Shown here: positions 22,322 through 37,818 of the stretch, one piece after another
How the letters are laid out: every line of letters starts with the position of its first letter
Position numbering within the stretch: position 1 is the stretch's first letter
Source: Tubulanus polymorphus
Taxonomy: Eukaryota > Nemertea > Palaeonemertea > Tubulaniformes > Tubulanidae
Direction: 5' to 3'
Assembly (NCBI RefSeq): GCF_964204645.1
Contig: NC_134031.1
Span: 20,085,307 to 20,149,306, forward strand
DNA length: 64,000 bases
Translations under genes and position numbers: made by a program
The notes under the pieces: model-generated
What the model was told of the DNA's origin: nothing
The model's database searches: none
Seen by the model: only the letters and a program-made list of their open reading frames with translations

Positions 22322-25300
22322 TTAACTGGACTTAAGTAACTCCTCTATTTCCTGTTCTAAATCCCCGATCTCTAATTCTAATTGTTCCGGATTGAATAGT
22401 TTTGGTTCGTGGAACCAATAAACTGGTGAACTGTTTTTGGTAGTATTGTCATTTCTATCACTATTTCTAATTTCTTTTGTTACACGTGGCTTTCTAGAAA
22501 CTGAATCATCTACGTGTCCATTTTCTAGGCTGATTCCTTCCTTGTCGGCTGCTTGTAATTCGTCATGTAGCGACTGGCCGTTGCAGTAATTCTCTTCAGC
22601 AACGGTAGACGAGTTTTTATTCAAACTATCGTCGGCGATTAGGCTACCGTCCTCGTGAAACCAATACACCGAGTTCTTCTCGGCTTGTTTTAATTTCAAT
22701 TGCGGCGAAACTTCCAACATCTCGATATTGTTAATCACCGAATTATCGGCTGCACTTTGTTGCGTGATGGTTTCCACTTTCTCTTGCGGAGTTTGCGGTG
22801 ACGACTTCTGGCAATTTCCACTGTCTATATTTTCCGGAGTTGAATTGTGACTCGAATTGTTTGTTCGCGGGGCTCGTTCTACAGTAGCAACGATCGAGAA
22901 ATTGTTTGGCCTTTCGACAATCTTCGATGATATTTTTTGAAGGGAAATCGGCGGCGAAATTATGCCAGTCCTTTGCGTATCCTCATTGGCTAAAATCTCA
23001 CAAATCTCTTCGGCCGTTAGATCGTAGTTTAATGTTTCGTCATCCAATTCAGTAAAATATTTTAGCTGAAAATCCAAAAATAAACTCGACATACACAATG
23101 CGAATAAGAATCTTCGAAACTACAGTTATTTAGTTATACCTCGACGTTGGTTGGAAGATTTGAATACAACTGACCGTCCGAACCCCAGTTACCATTTTCC
23201 GAGGAGTCGCTTTTGTCGGGCTGCAAATATTCAAACCACGATCGTAAAAAAGTCGAGATGCAGTAAATTGATAGATTTACCCTTCGTTACTCACATCGTC
23301 AGTATCTGGATGATCCATTGTGTGCGCTATCCTTCGCATTTTCTTCAGGTAACGGTTTGTTTTCGGTAGTTCTTCCATTCCTATCCACGATTGAGGACCG
23401 ATATTACTTTGTCTGTACGAGTCATGTTCCCCATCTTCATTTCTAGCAAAATAATCCACAAAAAACGGAGAATATCACAGGTCCAATACACAGGTATACT
23501 ATAGTTTTTACTATATTCAAATACAGTCACTTACTTCAACAACGAAGCAACATCTTCGTCATCGGTTTCACGACTTTCAAGTCGATGTTTCAAATTCACC
23601 AATAACTGAATTAACATCTTTATACGCGGTAAAGGTCCATATGGGCACAGGAATGGTCAACACGATTCAAGTAGTACCATATTTCCCGGCTCAAAATCCA
23701 GCACTGTGAAAGGCACTTAGGTTATTTTGATACTTTATATCGTTTGAAACCAAAACGATAAACAAAAGGATACGCCGATTTCTAGCCCCAGCACTCCAAC
23801 TCTGAAAGGTGCAAATACGTAATGATGATCATCATGAAATATCTTTACCAATATAGTATTTTTTATTTGAACGTATTACTAACATCTGAAAATCAAATTC
23901 TCGTTCATTTTACCTTCCTAAAATCCATGGTAAAGTGTGAAGAATGAATTTGGATTTGGTGCTGTACAGATATACGCTACTGATGTAGAATATTTCGGAA
24001 AATATCGTAGAAATATTGATTATCAGTTGTTTCTTCGAAAACACTTTATCTTGATACTGCAATAAAACAAACGGTTTGATTAAGATTAAACCATTATTGT
24101 GTCAAAGATGTATAAAAAAAACCTTGCCACCAATTTAGGAAACAGTCACCAGGCACCCAGGACGTCACAACAACATATAAAACTGCTAACTGAGAAAGAC
24201 TCTGACCCTATTAGCTTTCCGTAAATGAGTGCCATTTCTAAATAAATCCACCAGAAATCTACCCTTCATGCGACCCTGCAATCGACGAGATACTTCAAAA
24301 TGCCGCGTGTGCATGATAAATATAGAGTGGCACAAGCAATCGAAAATGAATTAAATTACTTACTAAAAATCTGATTTTAGGAATAGAACTTGTCCAATAA
24401 AAAACACACGATAGAAGACCCAGAGCATATCCAAACTGTACAAGACGCGACTATAAAAATCCGAATTATTGCTATTAGAAAATGTATTACACATTATAAC
24501 TATATTTCTATACCAGAGAATAATTTTACCTGTTCTAGGAGCGTGTCGTGGAGGAGAGATTCGTTATCGGTCGTGCCGAGCAGAACCCGAGATTGACGGC
24601 CTATCGTCTGGTATCCATTGGGACCAACTGAAGGCGATTGATGCCAAACAATAAGATACAGGGCACTGGCCAACCACGGACTGGCCAAACACATGTTCGG
24701 TATAGTATCTCCAACCTTCTTGTCTTTATAGTACTCGTCTACAAATATCGTATAGGACCCTCCTGAATCATTTTGATAGTCCTAAATGCTGTATATCGAT
24801 TTATTAGAAATGCCCAAATGATTCAATCAATACAAAATGTGTTGGAAACCTACGTTTATTTTGCGGCATATATTTGCTGATTTTATAGAGATTCCTTGTC
24901 GACATATACAGATGATGTAGATAAGTAATCACATCCATACTAGCAGCATATATAGCAATGCAAACCTACACGAAGAACGTATCCTTACAATAAGTAATCA
25001 TTTCGTCAGATTTGTCATATCTCTTGAGATGTTTCTTTTTTTACCTGAGTTGGAAGCTGTTGCGATAGAATAGCGCCCATTGCGTTCAGACCATCGGCCG
25101 TAAAGTCATGAAGAACGGGATAGAATCGCTGCGATATTTTCTTCTTAAATCGAGCGTGTCGTAATCTTATTTTTCTGAAGCGGTAGAAAATAAAGATTGA
25201 TTTGTCACTGATTCAAACAATTGATCGAAGTTTCTTTGCTTTTTATGCCTTGAATACGATTTTCACGCCGCTTTGACAGAGTATATATCAACTCGAAGAA

Positions 25301-26213
25301 GCCGCAGATCTTTCAACATTGTTATTCGGGTAAGTAAGAACAAACGCGATAATCAATTGGAATTAGAATGGATATATGGCTTACAACTCCGCCAGCTGGT
25401 CGCGCTCTCTTCTGTCGCCAGATTCATATGGCCATTTCTTGCATGAGAGCGCAAGGAAACGTGTTTGATTGAACTCATTCTAATACGCTTTCCAATAATC
25501 GATAGAAAGAATCTCCCAGCACGAGGATATTTGGATGTAAAAATTAATTTGAAAAAAACATCTGTGGGCAATTTACGTATTATCATAAATTCTATTTCTT
25601 ATTCGGAAAACGATATGATGCTCGTTACTTACGCGATATGAACGACATTTAACGTAAATATGGTTAAAATAGCGAAGCTGAATCCGACTGCTTGTAACGG
25701 AGTGTTGATCGGCTGACCAAGAAATTCAACGTAATTCACAACATCATTGGTTTTATTTGACGATAATATATCGGTTGAATTTTCCTAAAATGTTGAAATT
25801 ACAATCATATTGACCTCTCTTTCTCCCCATCACTCTGCCAAGTGGGTCAGCCTTCAAAAGCTGGTAAAATTTTGTGGTCAAGGAGGGTTCTACTTCCGGA
25901 ATTTGTCACCACCCCTAAGATACCCTACCTCTTTTGAGTTGGGATTACGTTGGGCAGTAGTTATTCATTTGTGTGTGTGTGTGTGTGGGGGGAGGGGGGG
26001 CGATAGCGTCCCGTAAGCGCTGTAGATCACAGCGTTATACTACGAAACGTTTTGGTTGTGAAACTCGGTACCGGCATAAAATAGCTGTTCATCTAAACTT
26101 AGAGGTTTGGGGATCTACATCAACACGGGACAAAAAGAGGCGTCCCTCGTATCTACTAGACAAAAACTAAGACTAGCGGCCCTTCATCACCAAACATAAA
26201 CACAACTTACCAT
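22322..26213 (-). CDS. TMEM44-like PQ-loop seven-transmembrane protein (12 exons)
   Basis: Exons: 26213-26211 (ATG only), 25784-25633, 25174-25045, 24965-24854, 24762-24530, 24450-24364, 24056-23914, 23801-23774, 23605-23535, 23442-23295, 23220-23140, 23065-22322; 643 residues, frame closed throughout. The first half has ADGLNAMGAILSQQLPTQV, the second GYALGLLSCVFYWTSSIPKI, a PQ-loop-type motif where IPK stands for PQ. Next comes FILHTLPWILGRVGVLGLEIG, then a cytosolic segment with SWIGMEELPKTNRYL, collinear with TMEM44. PQ-loop relatives include lysosomal amino-acid exporters and SWEETs; the job of TMEM44 is not well known. The C-terminal tail of about 250 residues is acidic, Ser/Asn-rich, and carries KNSVYWFHE and KNSSPVYWFHE. 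A distant SLC66 relative is the alternative. A (GT)n tract with a G-rich run lies at 25970-25999 in intron 1. Confidence 0.66.
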
Positions 26214-30135
<3,922 letters not shown>

Positions 30136-30198
30136 ATCACGTCGTTCTCTCCTTAAACCCTATGAATTTTTCCCCAGTTCATATCTCGTAGAATAATA

Positions 30199-30458
30199 CA
30201 GTCGAAACTCGCTTAATTCGGATTTCCATCTAATCCAACAGTCCGCTTAATGTACTGTACAGATTTAATGAACCGTATGATGTTACTTACAGATTTCTCA
30301 TACACGGTCCCTACGACTCCTTGATTCCTTTAAAACTTCTAAATGGAAAATATATACATATATTCCTGTATATCCCGCAGGAATGATTGTTCTGTAGGGA
30401 GCCTGTCGTAAACTGGATGAATTTCACCGGAATGATCCAAATTAAGCGGGTTTTACTG
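30199..30458. mobile_element. pogo/Tigger-like MITE, with family A repeat inside
   Basis: The left end CAGTCGAAACTCGCTTAATT and the right end (complement CAGTAAAACCCGCTTAATT) are inverted repeats flanked by TA (30197-30198 and 30459-30460). Inside, GGTCCCTACGACTCCTTGAT (30306 on) matches family A, either nested or part of the same element. Confidence 0.75.
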
Positions 30459-31202
30459 TATTAATATTATCGTAATACTTCGGTGCCGGAGAGAGACTTT
30501 CGGAAAGGGATAAAAAAACGATACAAACAAACACGACCGTCGAAATACGTTTCGAGGGCCGTGTATAAATTGATAACTTATTTTAACCGTTGTACCCTAG
30601 GTGCCACAAATAATGTAATGTGCTATTAATTGATTGAGAAATATCTGATCAGTCTTAATCGATATTCTGATAATGGTGGTATAATTGAACACGTATGTGC
30701 TGTTGTAGGTTGGTTAGAATTGTCTCTTTATAATCTATGAACATATTAATCGTAGACAGCAGGAGAATTTCAGGGATCATTTTGTCCTTTTCTTTCGACG
30801 CGTATTACTTAGCCGAAGATCTATCTATAATTACGATTCTATAAGATTAGATTCTTAAAAACGAATTTCTTTTCACGAATTATTTTGTACCGTAGAATTT
30901 CATGTAATGAGAAAGTGCTATTGAATACACACCCGGTTGGTCGGTCGTTTCGTTCTCCAAATTCGATTTTTGATTTTCATGAAAATTAATGTTCAATTTC
31001 TTCAGTTTCTAAAGTAACTCAATTAAACACTTAAAAATGATTAAAGGATTTATTGTCATTTGTTAGACTTCAGTGGATGCAGGATAGAGGAGTGGAATAT
31101 CTTTGACTAGTGGACACTGTGTCAGATGTGGAATGATTGACAGAAGTAGGCCGGTCCGAGAGGAATATCTTCAACAGACTTGATTGAAATCAATCATCTG
31201 TT

Positions 31203-31315
31203 GGACCATCCTCCCTCTGCAGGGACTCGAACCTGATGGTATCGCTACACTCAGCCACGGCACGAACCCCTGCATCAGTAGACCGGGTGCGCAGGTACAT
31301 GCGCAGCTTTCCGAA
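31203..31315 (-). repeat. tRNA-derived SINE, minus-strand copy
   Basis: The minus strand reads GCGCATGTACCTGCGCAC, then GGGGTTCGTGCCGTGGCTGA (A-box side), then ATCAGGTTCGAGTCCCTGC (B box). It is closely matched by the plus-strand copy at 31452-31550. Confidence 0.7.
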
Positions 31316-31451
31316 CGAAACTGGCGGCACCAATCAGATTGCTCGTTGTACAATCGTTGAGGCAAATTTCAAGGAAGAACTATAAATGGGAAAACCCGGG
31401 ATAAAATAAAACGGGATTTCTGATTGGCTAAAAACTCACATCATCTGAACT

Positions 31452-31550
31452 GCGCATGTATCTGCGCACACGGTCGATTATGGCAGGGTTTCGTGCCGTG
31501 GCAATCTCGATGCCATCAGGTTCGAATCCCTGCCGGGGGAGGATGCTGTT
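31452..31550 (+). repeat. tRNA-derived SINE, plus-strand copy
   Basis: GCGCATGTATCTGCGCAC, then GGGTTTCGTGCCGTGGC, then ATCAGGTTCGAATCCCTGCC. With 31203-31315 it makes an inverted pair about 140 bp apart. Confidence 0.7.
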
Positions 31551-34500
31551 GGACTGGAGTTTAGAATTACATGTATCTACATCAGAGGCCTTTCCGTAGT
31601 CTTGAGCTTAGTCCGGACCCTACCTTTCCACTGAGATTGCCCCACGTCAAGACTAGACAGAGGTCGTTATCCTGAAGAACATTTGACATCATGAAATGCG
31701 CATCTTTCAGGACGTATTTCTTCAAAAATATCATCACTGAAGGTGGGCCTTGCTAGTGGCCTCTGACATGACTGCTTTATCCGAGAAATGACTTCTCTTT
31801 TCTCCTGAACCTCAGCCTTCCAATTTTCCAGGAACCGCCCCTGCTTTCAACGGGGTTTAGTCTTGGGAAATCAAGATGTGAACGCCGCAGAAACAAGTGT
31901 CTGGGTTTTACATGTATTCGTGTGTTGACGCTGGATGGACTAGAATTTAGGGGCTTAATTGCGCGACAAATCCGTTGGAATGTCTATAAACATTATCACG
32001 TTAGGCGAAGTCGATTGTACTGATAATTATAATTCATTTCCATAAATAAATGAACTGTGAGAATAAGTTCAGACGTGTTCGACTTATTCGGTGCGTTTTC
32101 TCGCCGATTCAAGTGATGAACTGACTATAGTCTACACGTACCGGTAACTGACTAACATTCATCCCCATTTATAAATATACGTATATACCAGAGCTAGAGT
32201 AGTGTGTAATGCAATTACGAAAAAATGTTCTCTAGAAATAACATCTCCCTCGAACGGCGCATATAGACGCAGTATGTAACAAAATGTGCACCCGTAACAA
32301 GAAGAAAAGACTGATTTATGAGTTACGTCGACAATGAAAACTTGTTCGTTTTTAGTAACACATTTCGGAACCGAGGTGAAGTTAACGACTCGCAGGCCCG
32401 TGCCGGGCTTTTTGAGGGGAATTCAAGAAAAGGGGCACCTTTTCGCCGTGGGCATTTTCCTATCGAGAAGGACATACCTTAAGTAAGATTTTTCCTCGAT
32501 AACCTGAACTTTAACCGTATAATTTCTTTGGCTTTTCAAATATTCAACAATATCATAATTCACAGGAATAAATCATTTGAAAATAAGATTACTTTTCTTG
32601 CATAAAGAAAACATGAAAATTGTATCCAAATTTCGAAATATCTTGCCCCGAATTTTTGACACTGACTTTTTGTTAGGGGATTTGTTCGCTCCCTCGCGAA
32701 CCCTCGACCCTGGGCCTGCGACTTGAACCTACCTATTGTGTTGCCTGTATCATCGGGAAATTACACATCAAAGCCTGTGTTGTGATTTATATTTGGTCTG
32801 CAAGATTTGAATGCGACCCTCGAACCTACAATGCAACATTTCACTAGTCGACATCAGTACGGTTATATACAAGCCTCAGTCCGACAATCGTTTCAATTGG
32901 AAGAAGTCTTACAGTCGCTGCCGCGTCGATGATGACGCGTGACTCGGGCGAGATTCTGCCCCGCAGCTGATATCGTAATGAAAAATAATATATCGTAGAT
33001 TAGATTTCAAGGGCGGGACTAGGACACGTATTCACATCAATCGGGGACAGGAACCGAGACGAGAAATGGGGATCTCTCTACGCGGGCATTAATGCGAGTG
33101 TTGGACCCAATGACAACATATATACAATTATGGCGTCTTGGATTCCGATAAAATTAGATAACGAATCCATTTTTGTTCATTTAATTTTTTTAGAATGTGA
33201 TCCGTCCATGCCCCATGGACACGTACGAAACAGTGACAACAGTATATTGTGCTGATTGGTGTTAAATGATACTCAGATACTCAGACTTTTGACCATCTTA
33301 GAGCAGCTTTACTTAGGTCCAGGTTGCGAATTCATTGAATCAATCGAATACAAAACAGATGAATGTGCCATCACGGTCAACGGCCGCCCGACCTGCCGAT
33401 GACTGAGTGAAAAAGCGAAGACGAACGACTCATACGCGAATGAGAAAATGAGTTGATTGATTCGGACTATTTGAGGTGTAGAGAGATTTTGGTATGTCCG
33501 GAGGTGGGAGTGCTCCCACCTCCTTGGTATGTCGAGCATACGAGCAATTTATCTCAATAGATCAACATTGATTTATCATGAAGTAAATATGACAGAATGT
33601 TCTATGATTGCACTGAGGGATCGACGCGCGCTGCTGACGGTCTGAATTCTGATTTTTCCTGCTATTAGGCCAGGCACGCGGTGAAAATCGAAAAAAGAAT
33701 TCTATCCCCGCAAGATTAACATGTGTTAGGCGTTACCTATAAAAACACATGTTCTCCTCGTCTCATATTCAGCCACCCGATTGTTGTGTGGTCATTTTCT
33801 CTGAAAATCTATATTCATTTCATGATGCAAAAACCTATCCTTATACAAAAACCTATCATTATTTATCGGTCGAGTTCACGGAATTGTTTGTTTAAGTCGA
33901 AGTACAAGATTGGAAATTTCGTCCGGCACATTCGAGCAATCTTCCGACCAGTCTGAACCGGCAAGCGACTGATTGGGGTTAATTTTGCTGACTGTCTGAT
34001 CTAGAACATCTAGATTGTGGAAAAACCATATTACTACAAGCTTGAGATCATTTTGTCCATCTTTATATTCCTTTGATTGTTTTCCACGTGTAAATAATCC
34101 GTTATTGTATCGATTTTTTTTCGGCTACGTGTAGTTGTTAATTATAGGCAATTTTAACGATCATTGTCTTGAATAGAAATGAGGTTCAGTTATTTGTATA
34201 TAGACGTTGTTTATAATCACAACAATATCGGATTCCTGAGTGAAAGAAATGCTGTCCTGGTTGCGGTTATCGCAATACGCAGATGGGATTCCTGCCATTC
34301 ATCTTTTAGTAGTAATCGCCTAAACGACAAGCCAACGCGGGTAACTCGAGCGGGCGGAAAATTTCTCGAATAATCGGCTGCTAATCTGGCGTTGCGTATC
34401 GATTATCGAGTTGTTATTTGGCGTTTTTAATAACAGCTGAAATGGAACAGAATTAATTATTTCAGTCGGAATCTTCATCGCAGTAAGAGAGAGAGAGACA

Positions 34501-35005
34501 GAGAGCGGTACGCGCGTGGAAGTATCGTGTTTAACGGCGAGAATTTGATTTTTTGATTTCGAGGACGAGTTGGAATTACGCGCTGTAACACAATCCGGTA
34601 AGCGAATACTTCTAAAACTTCAAACCGCTCATTTCTTTTATCGGGTTTCATGTAAACCAGTTCTCAACGAGACAGGCTTTTTCAGCCCAACGAAATTATA
34701 ACGAAATTTTGTTTTGATAAAAAAAACGTGGACATTGTAATTGATACAATAGTAATTTTACGTACGGCGACAAAAAAGTTTCAAAACATCCCGGTGGTAA
34801 GCTGCTAAATTCTGCTAACAGAATGTCAGATGATAGACAAAAATAGTTCAATTATGAAGAGAAAAACAGAAAACGAAAAAATGTTGAAATTCAAACGGAT
34901 AGAAAAATGGAATAAAGCGAATAAATTCAAATTTATTCATATTTTTTATATTTTACATATTTAGATATCCATTTATTCCGCATATTGCGCATCTTTCAGG
35001 AGAAA

Positions 35006-36051
35006 ATGAATCGTCCCTGTGCAATATTGACGATGTTAGTCATCGCGGTGCTAATTCGAGCTGAAAACACGTTCGCAAAATCACTAGATCGTCGCGCGGA
35101 CGACGTCTTGTCGGAAGATGTCAAAGCAGTGGCGAAACGCTCGGCGTATTTCGGTAATTGGCCCTTCGGAAGTCACGAATTGCAGCGAAGAGCTGAAAAC
35201 GGCGATCACAAAGCATTGGACATGGGTCATAGATCTGATAACATACGTAAGTTATCATCTGAATCTGTTTAAATTGAGATAGAAAAAAATGAAATATATC
35301 TGAAATAAATGTATCAAATTTCTTAAGATGTCTACAACGTTGTTGAAGTAACGCTCTGTATTTCAGTGTGGGCGACCCTAGGATATCTAAACGGTCCTAC
35401 GTACACTGTGACGACTATATTCGATGCTTTCACTAATAAACAAGCCAAGTACGCCTGTTACGACCTCAACGGACAACTTATCAATCTTCACGAGAATCAC
35501 GATAAGAAAGAACTTTTCACAACCGTTTTAGGGTAATAAGTATAGCGCGCTAATATTTCGGAAAAATAAAATAATTTTTTTCATTTTTTTCTTACTCGAT
35601 ATATACGTTTTTATCTTATTGCTTATACAGGAGAGGGCCTGCGCTGTGGGTCGGTGGAATGTCGGATTCTGATTCCTGCTACGCCCTTTATATGGGAGTA
35701 GTGGGAACGTACGATTGTAACTCGCGTTTGCAATTCGTCTGCGAGCATATGACGTCATCGGAACTGATTCAACGTGGCTGGCATCCAAGGAGAAGTACGA
35801 ATCACCCTTCAACAAAATATTGGAATATCTTTTCTGTTACTTGTTTCCTTAATCTATGCACAAAACGTAACAAAAAGCCCAACACCCCAAATACAAATAA
35901 AGTTTAAGATACTCACTCTTGGCGAGAAATCTGAAAACCACGTTACTACATCGGACGCAGTGTCTGATAATTAAAGCGAGTAATCTATAAATCTACGTTT
36001 CTTTTTCTTACAGAGGGCCACAACGGCCACGCTGGACAGACGTTTGGTTAA
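35006..36051 (+). CDS. Small secreted C-type-lectin-like protein 1 (4 exons)
   Basis: Exons: 35006-35246 (with a 5'-UTR acceptor at 34999), 35367-35532, 35631-35794, 36014-36051; 202 residues. The N-terminus MNRPCAILTMLVIAVLIRA is a signal peptide. Basic cleavage-like sites (RR, KR) follow in the pro-region. The C-terminal half is a short, degenerate C-type lectin fold: AKYACYDLNGQLINLHE, then ALWVGGMSDSDSCYAL, then YDCNSRLQFVCEH. No EPN or QPD sugar-binding motif is seen, so sugar binding is doubtful. The last exon codes KGHNGHAGQTFG. It is paralogous to the next gene, with the same intron phases (1, 2, 1), a same-size 166-bp second exon and a 38-bp last exon. AATAAA follows near 36116. Confidence 0.78.
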
Positions 36052-36529
36052 TGGGAGAGAGAGAGGGGGAGTGAATTAATAAATGTCATATTTTGTCCTC
36101 AAAAGTTTACTGTTCAATAAAATAAAACGGTCCGACAATAGAGTTTTGATGCGTTAGGTTTGTCCATGTACATAGGTCCATGGTTTGCGTCCAACGATCG
36201 TAGTCCCATAAAGTTTATGCTGATTAGAGTGTCGTCTGTCAAATATAGTTTGATATTTCACGATTATCGAGAATGAAAGTGCTCTCTGGTGTCACAAGAT
36301 ATGATTCCGTTTACCATCTGCTCCAAAAATCTAACCGGTTAACATTACCCTGCGACGTAGAATTAATTTTCATTTCGCTTCGATTGGACGCAAAGCTTAG
36401 GTACGTAGGTAATTTGACGGCTCTTTTTCATTCCTTGCGACTAACAATTCTGTTCTCCGTCTTCGTAATAAATGTTCAATAAAAGCCGTTTTCATCAGGT
36501 GATTTGATTATGCGTGCTGCATTTCAGAT
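36052..36529. other. Spacer between the two lectin-like genes
   Basis: It holds the 3' end of gene 1 and the presumed promoter and leader of gene 2; an acceptor ends at 36527. No gene seen. Confidence 0.45.
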
Positions 36530-37818
36530 ATGAAGTTATTAGTATCAGGTGTTGTGTGCATTGTTTTGGCAACTATTGCCTTATCGCAGTCTGAAGATGC
36601 AAACAGTGAGAATACTACTTCATCTGATGCTCCCATTAAGGAGGATTCAATACGTGAGTGTCTGTAGTGACCCGGCATTTGTTTGCAATGATCGCGTCGA
36701 AGACAATCCAGTCAGTCTTTTTTTGCGGGAATATGAGCGCAATTTTGAACATATCAGTGTTGAAAACCACGCCCTCTTAAGTTTTTAAAAGGTACTTCAG
36801 GTCAATTCCTATTTCGGAGCACGTGCGTATTTTCCAGAAATCTGCAACATAAGTATAGGTTTTATGCGCGAAAATTCTGCAGATTGTATGTTCTACTTAA
36901 AAAGTGCTTGTGGGAAAATACAGTTTTCTTCGGTAAAGCCCAACGCACACGGCACCGAAAAAACGTTTTTCCTCGTGAAAAAAACGTTTTTGATGTTTTT
37001 TTGTTATGCCGTGTGCGGGGGGGGGGGGAGGCAAAACAAAAAAACGCCGAACTGAAAAACGTTTTTCACGAGCAGAAAACGTTTTCTGAAAAACGTGTTT
37101 TCTCTTTCGGCGAAACAAATGATTTGCCGTGTGCGTTGGGCTTTAAAAATTATCAAATTTGTCTTAATTTTGTAGTTTTATGTAAATATCGATAAACCAG
37201 TTTTTATTTTTTTTTCAGAATGGGTAGTTGTGGGCTATTTCAATTTCAAAAAACAAGTCGTTGCACTGATACACGATCCGAAAACAAATGAAGAAGCTAA
37301 ACAATTCTGTGAAGAGAATAATTCCACTTTGTACAACACAAAACAGAGCGTAATCCAAAATGACTTGGTAGCTAAATACATAGGGTAAGCCATGCAAGAA
37401 AGTCATCATGCAAACCGTTTTCAATTACGGTATAAACGTTTGTTTTATTTTTTGTCATGAATTTCAGTCGTGGAGGTGGTATTTGGATAGGTACTGTTCA
37501 CAATAGTGGCCGGTGTAACGCATTGTACGATTCACACATTGTGAATACTGATTGTGATGACAAGTTACCGTTCCTGTGCATCCTCGCCAAAGTGCTTGGC
37601 CCAACACCGGATGAAAGCGATGGACTCCGTAAGTATTTTTCTACTCTACATTCCCTGCAATTTGATGGAAATCGATATTCTGAAATCATTTGATGGAAAT
37701 ATGAACATTTTTGATTTTCAATCTTGGATTGGAACTGTACACAATCGATATCTCACAGTCGAATACGTTTCCTCTTGCAGATCATAACGGAGGAGGCGGA
37801 TCAGCAATTTGGGGATAA
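36530..37818 (+). CDS. Small secreted C-type-lectin-like protein 2 (4 exons)
   Basis: Exons: 36530-36653, 37219-37384, 37468-37628, 37781-37818; 162 residues. The signal peptide is MKLLVSGVVCIVLATIALS. The lectin-like domain runs from EWVVVGYFNFKKQVVALI through AKQFCEENNSTLYNTK and GGGIWIGTVHNSGRC to TDCDDKLPFLCIL. It lacks the upstream basic pro-region of gene 1, which makes it 40 residues shorter. The tail HHNGGGGSAIWG parallels KGHNGHAGQTFG of gene 1. As in gene 1, no canonical calcium/sugar motif is seen. Intron 1 carries a MITE (36934-37145). AATAAA near 37881. Likely secreted defence, mucus or matrix protein; that role is inferred from the family only. Confidence 0.75.
36934..37145. mobile_element. 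MITE with perfect 21-bp TIRs and AACGTT boxes
   Basis: TAAAGCCCAACGCACACGGC(A) at 36934-36954 is matched exactly by its complement at 37125-37145. The interior repeats AAAAACGTTTTT in several variants, has an internal GCCGTGTGCG copy next to a run of about 12 G, and has no coding frame. Confidence 0.85.

Larger units (their letters stand above)
30136..34999. other. Gene-poor interval downstream of GAPDH
   Basis: It holds the GAPDH 3' UTR, a pogo-like MITE (30199-30458), an inverted pair of SINEs (31203-31550), a 24-bp perfect palindrome (33500-33523), a GA-rich tract (34486-34505) and a probable 5'-UTR exon of the first lectin gene, ending at a GTAAGC donor at 34598. I find no protein gene between 30.2 and 34.9 kb. 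Confidence 0.5.

Noticed and set aside
24151-24291. Extra exon of the TMEM44-like gene (translation with MKGRFLVDLFRNGTH)
   Set aside because: It has an acceptor and an open frame, but it would insert between IPKIRFL and YQDKVF where TMEM44 needs no extra residues.
36884-37195. 103-residue plus-strand frame
   Set aside because: Entirely inside a MITE with a G-run; translation is low complexity.
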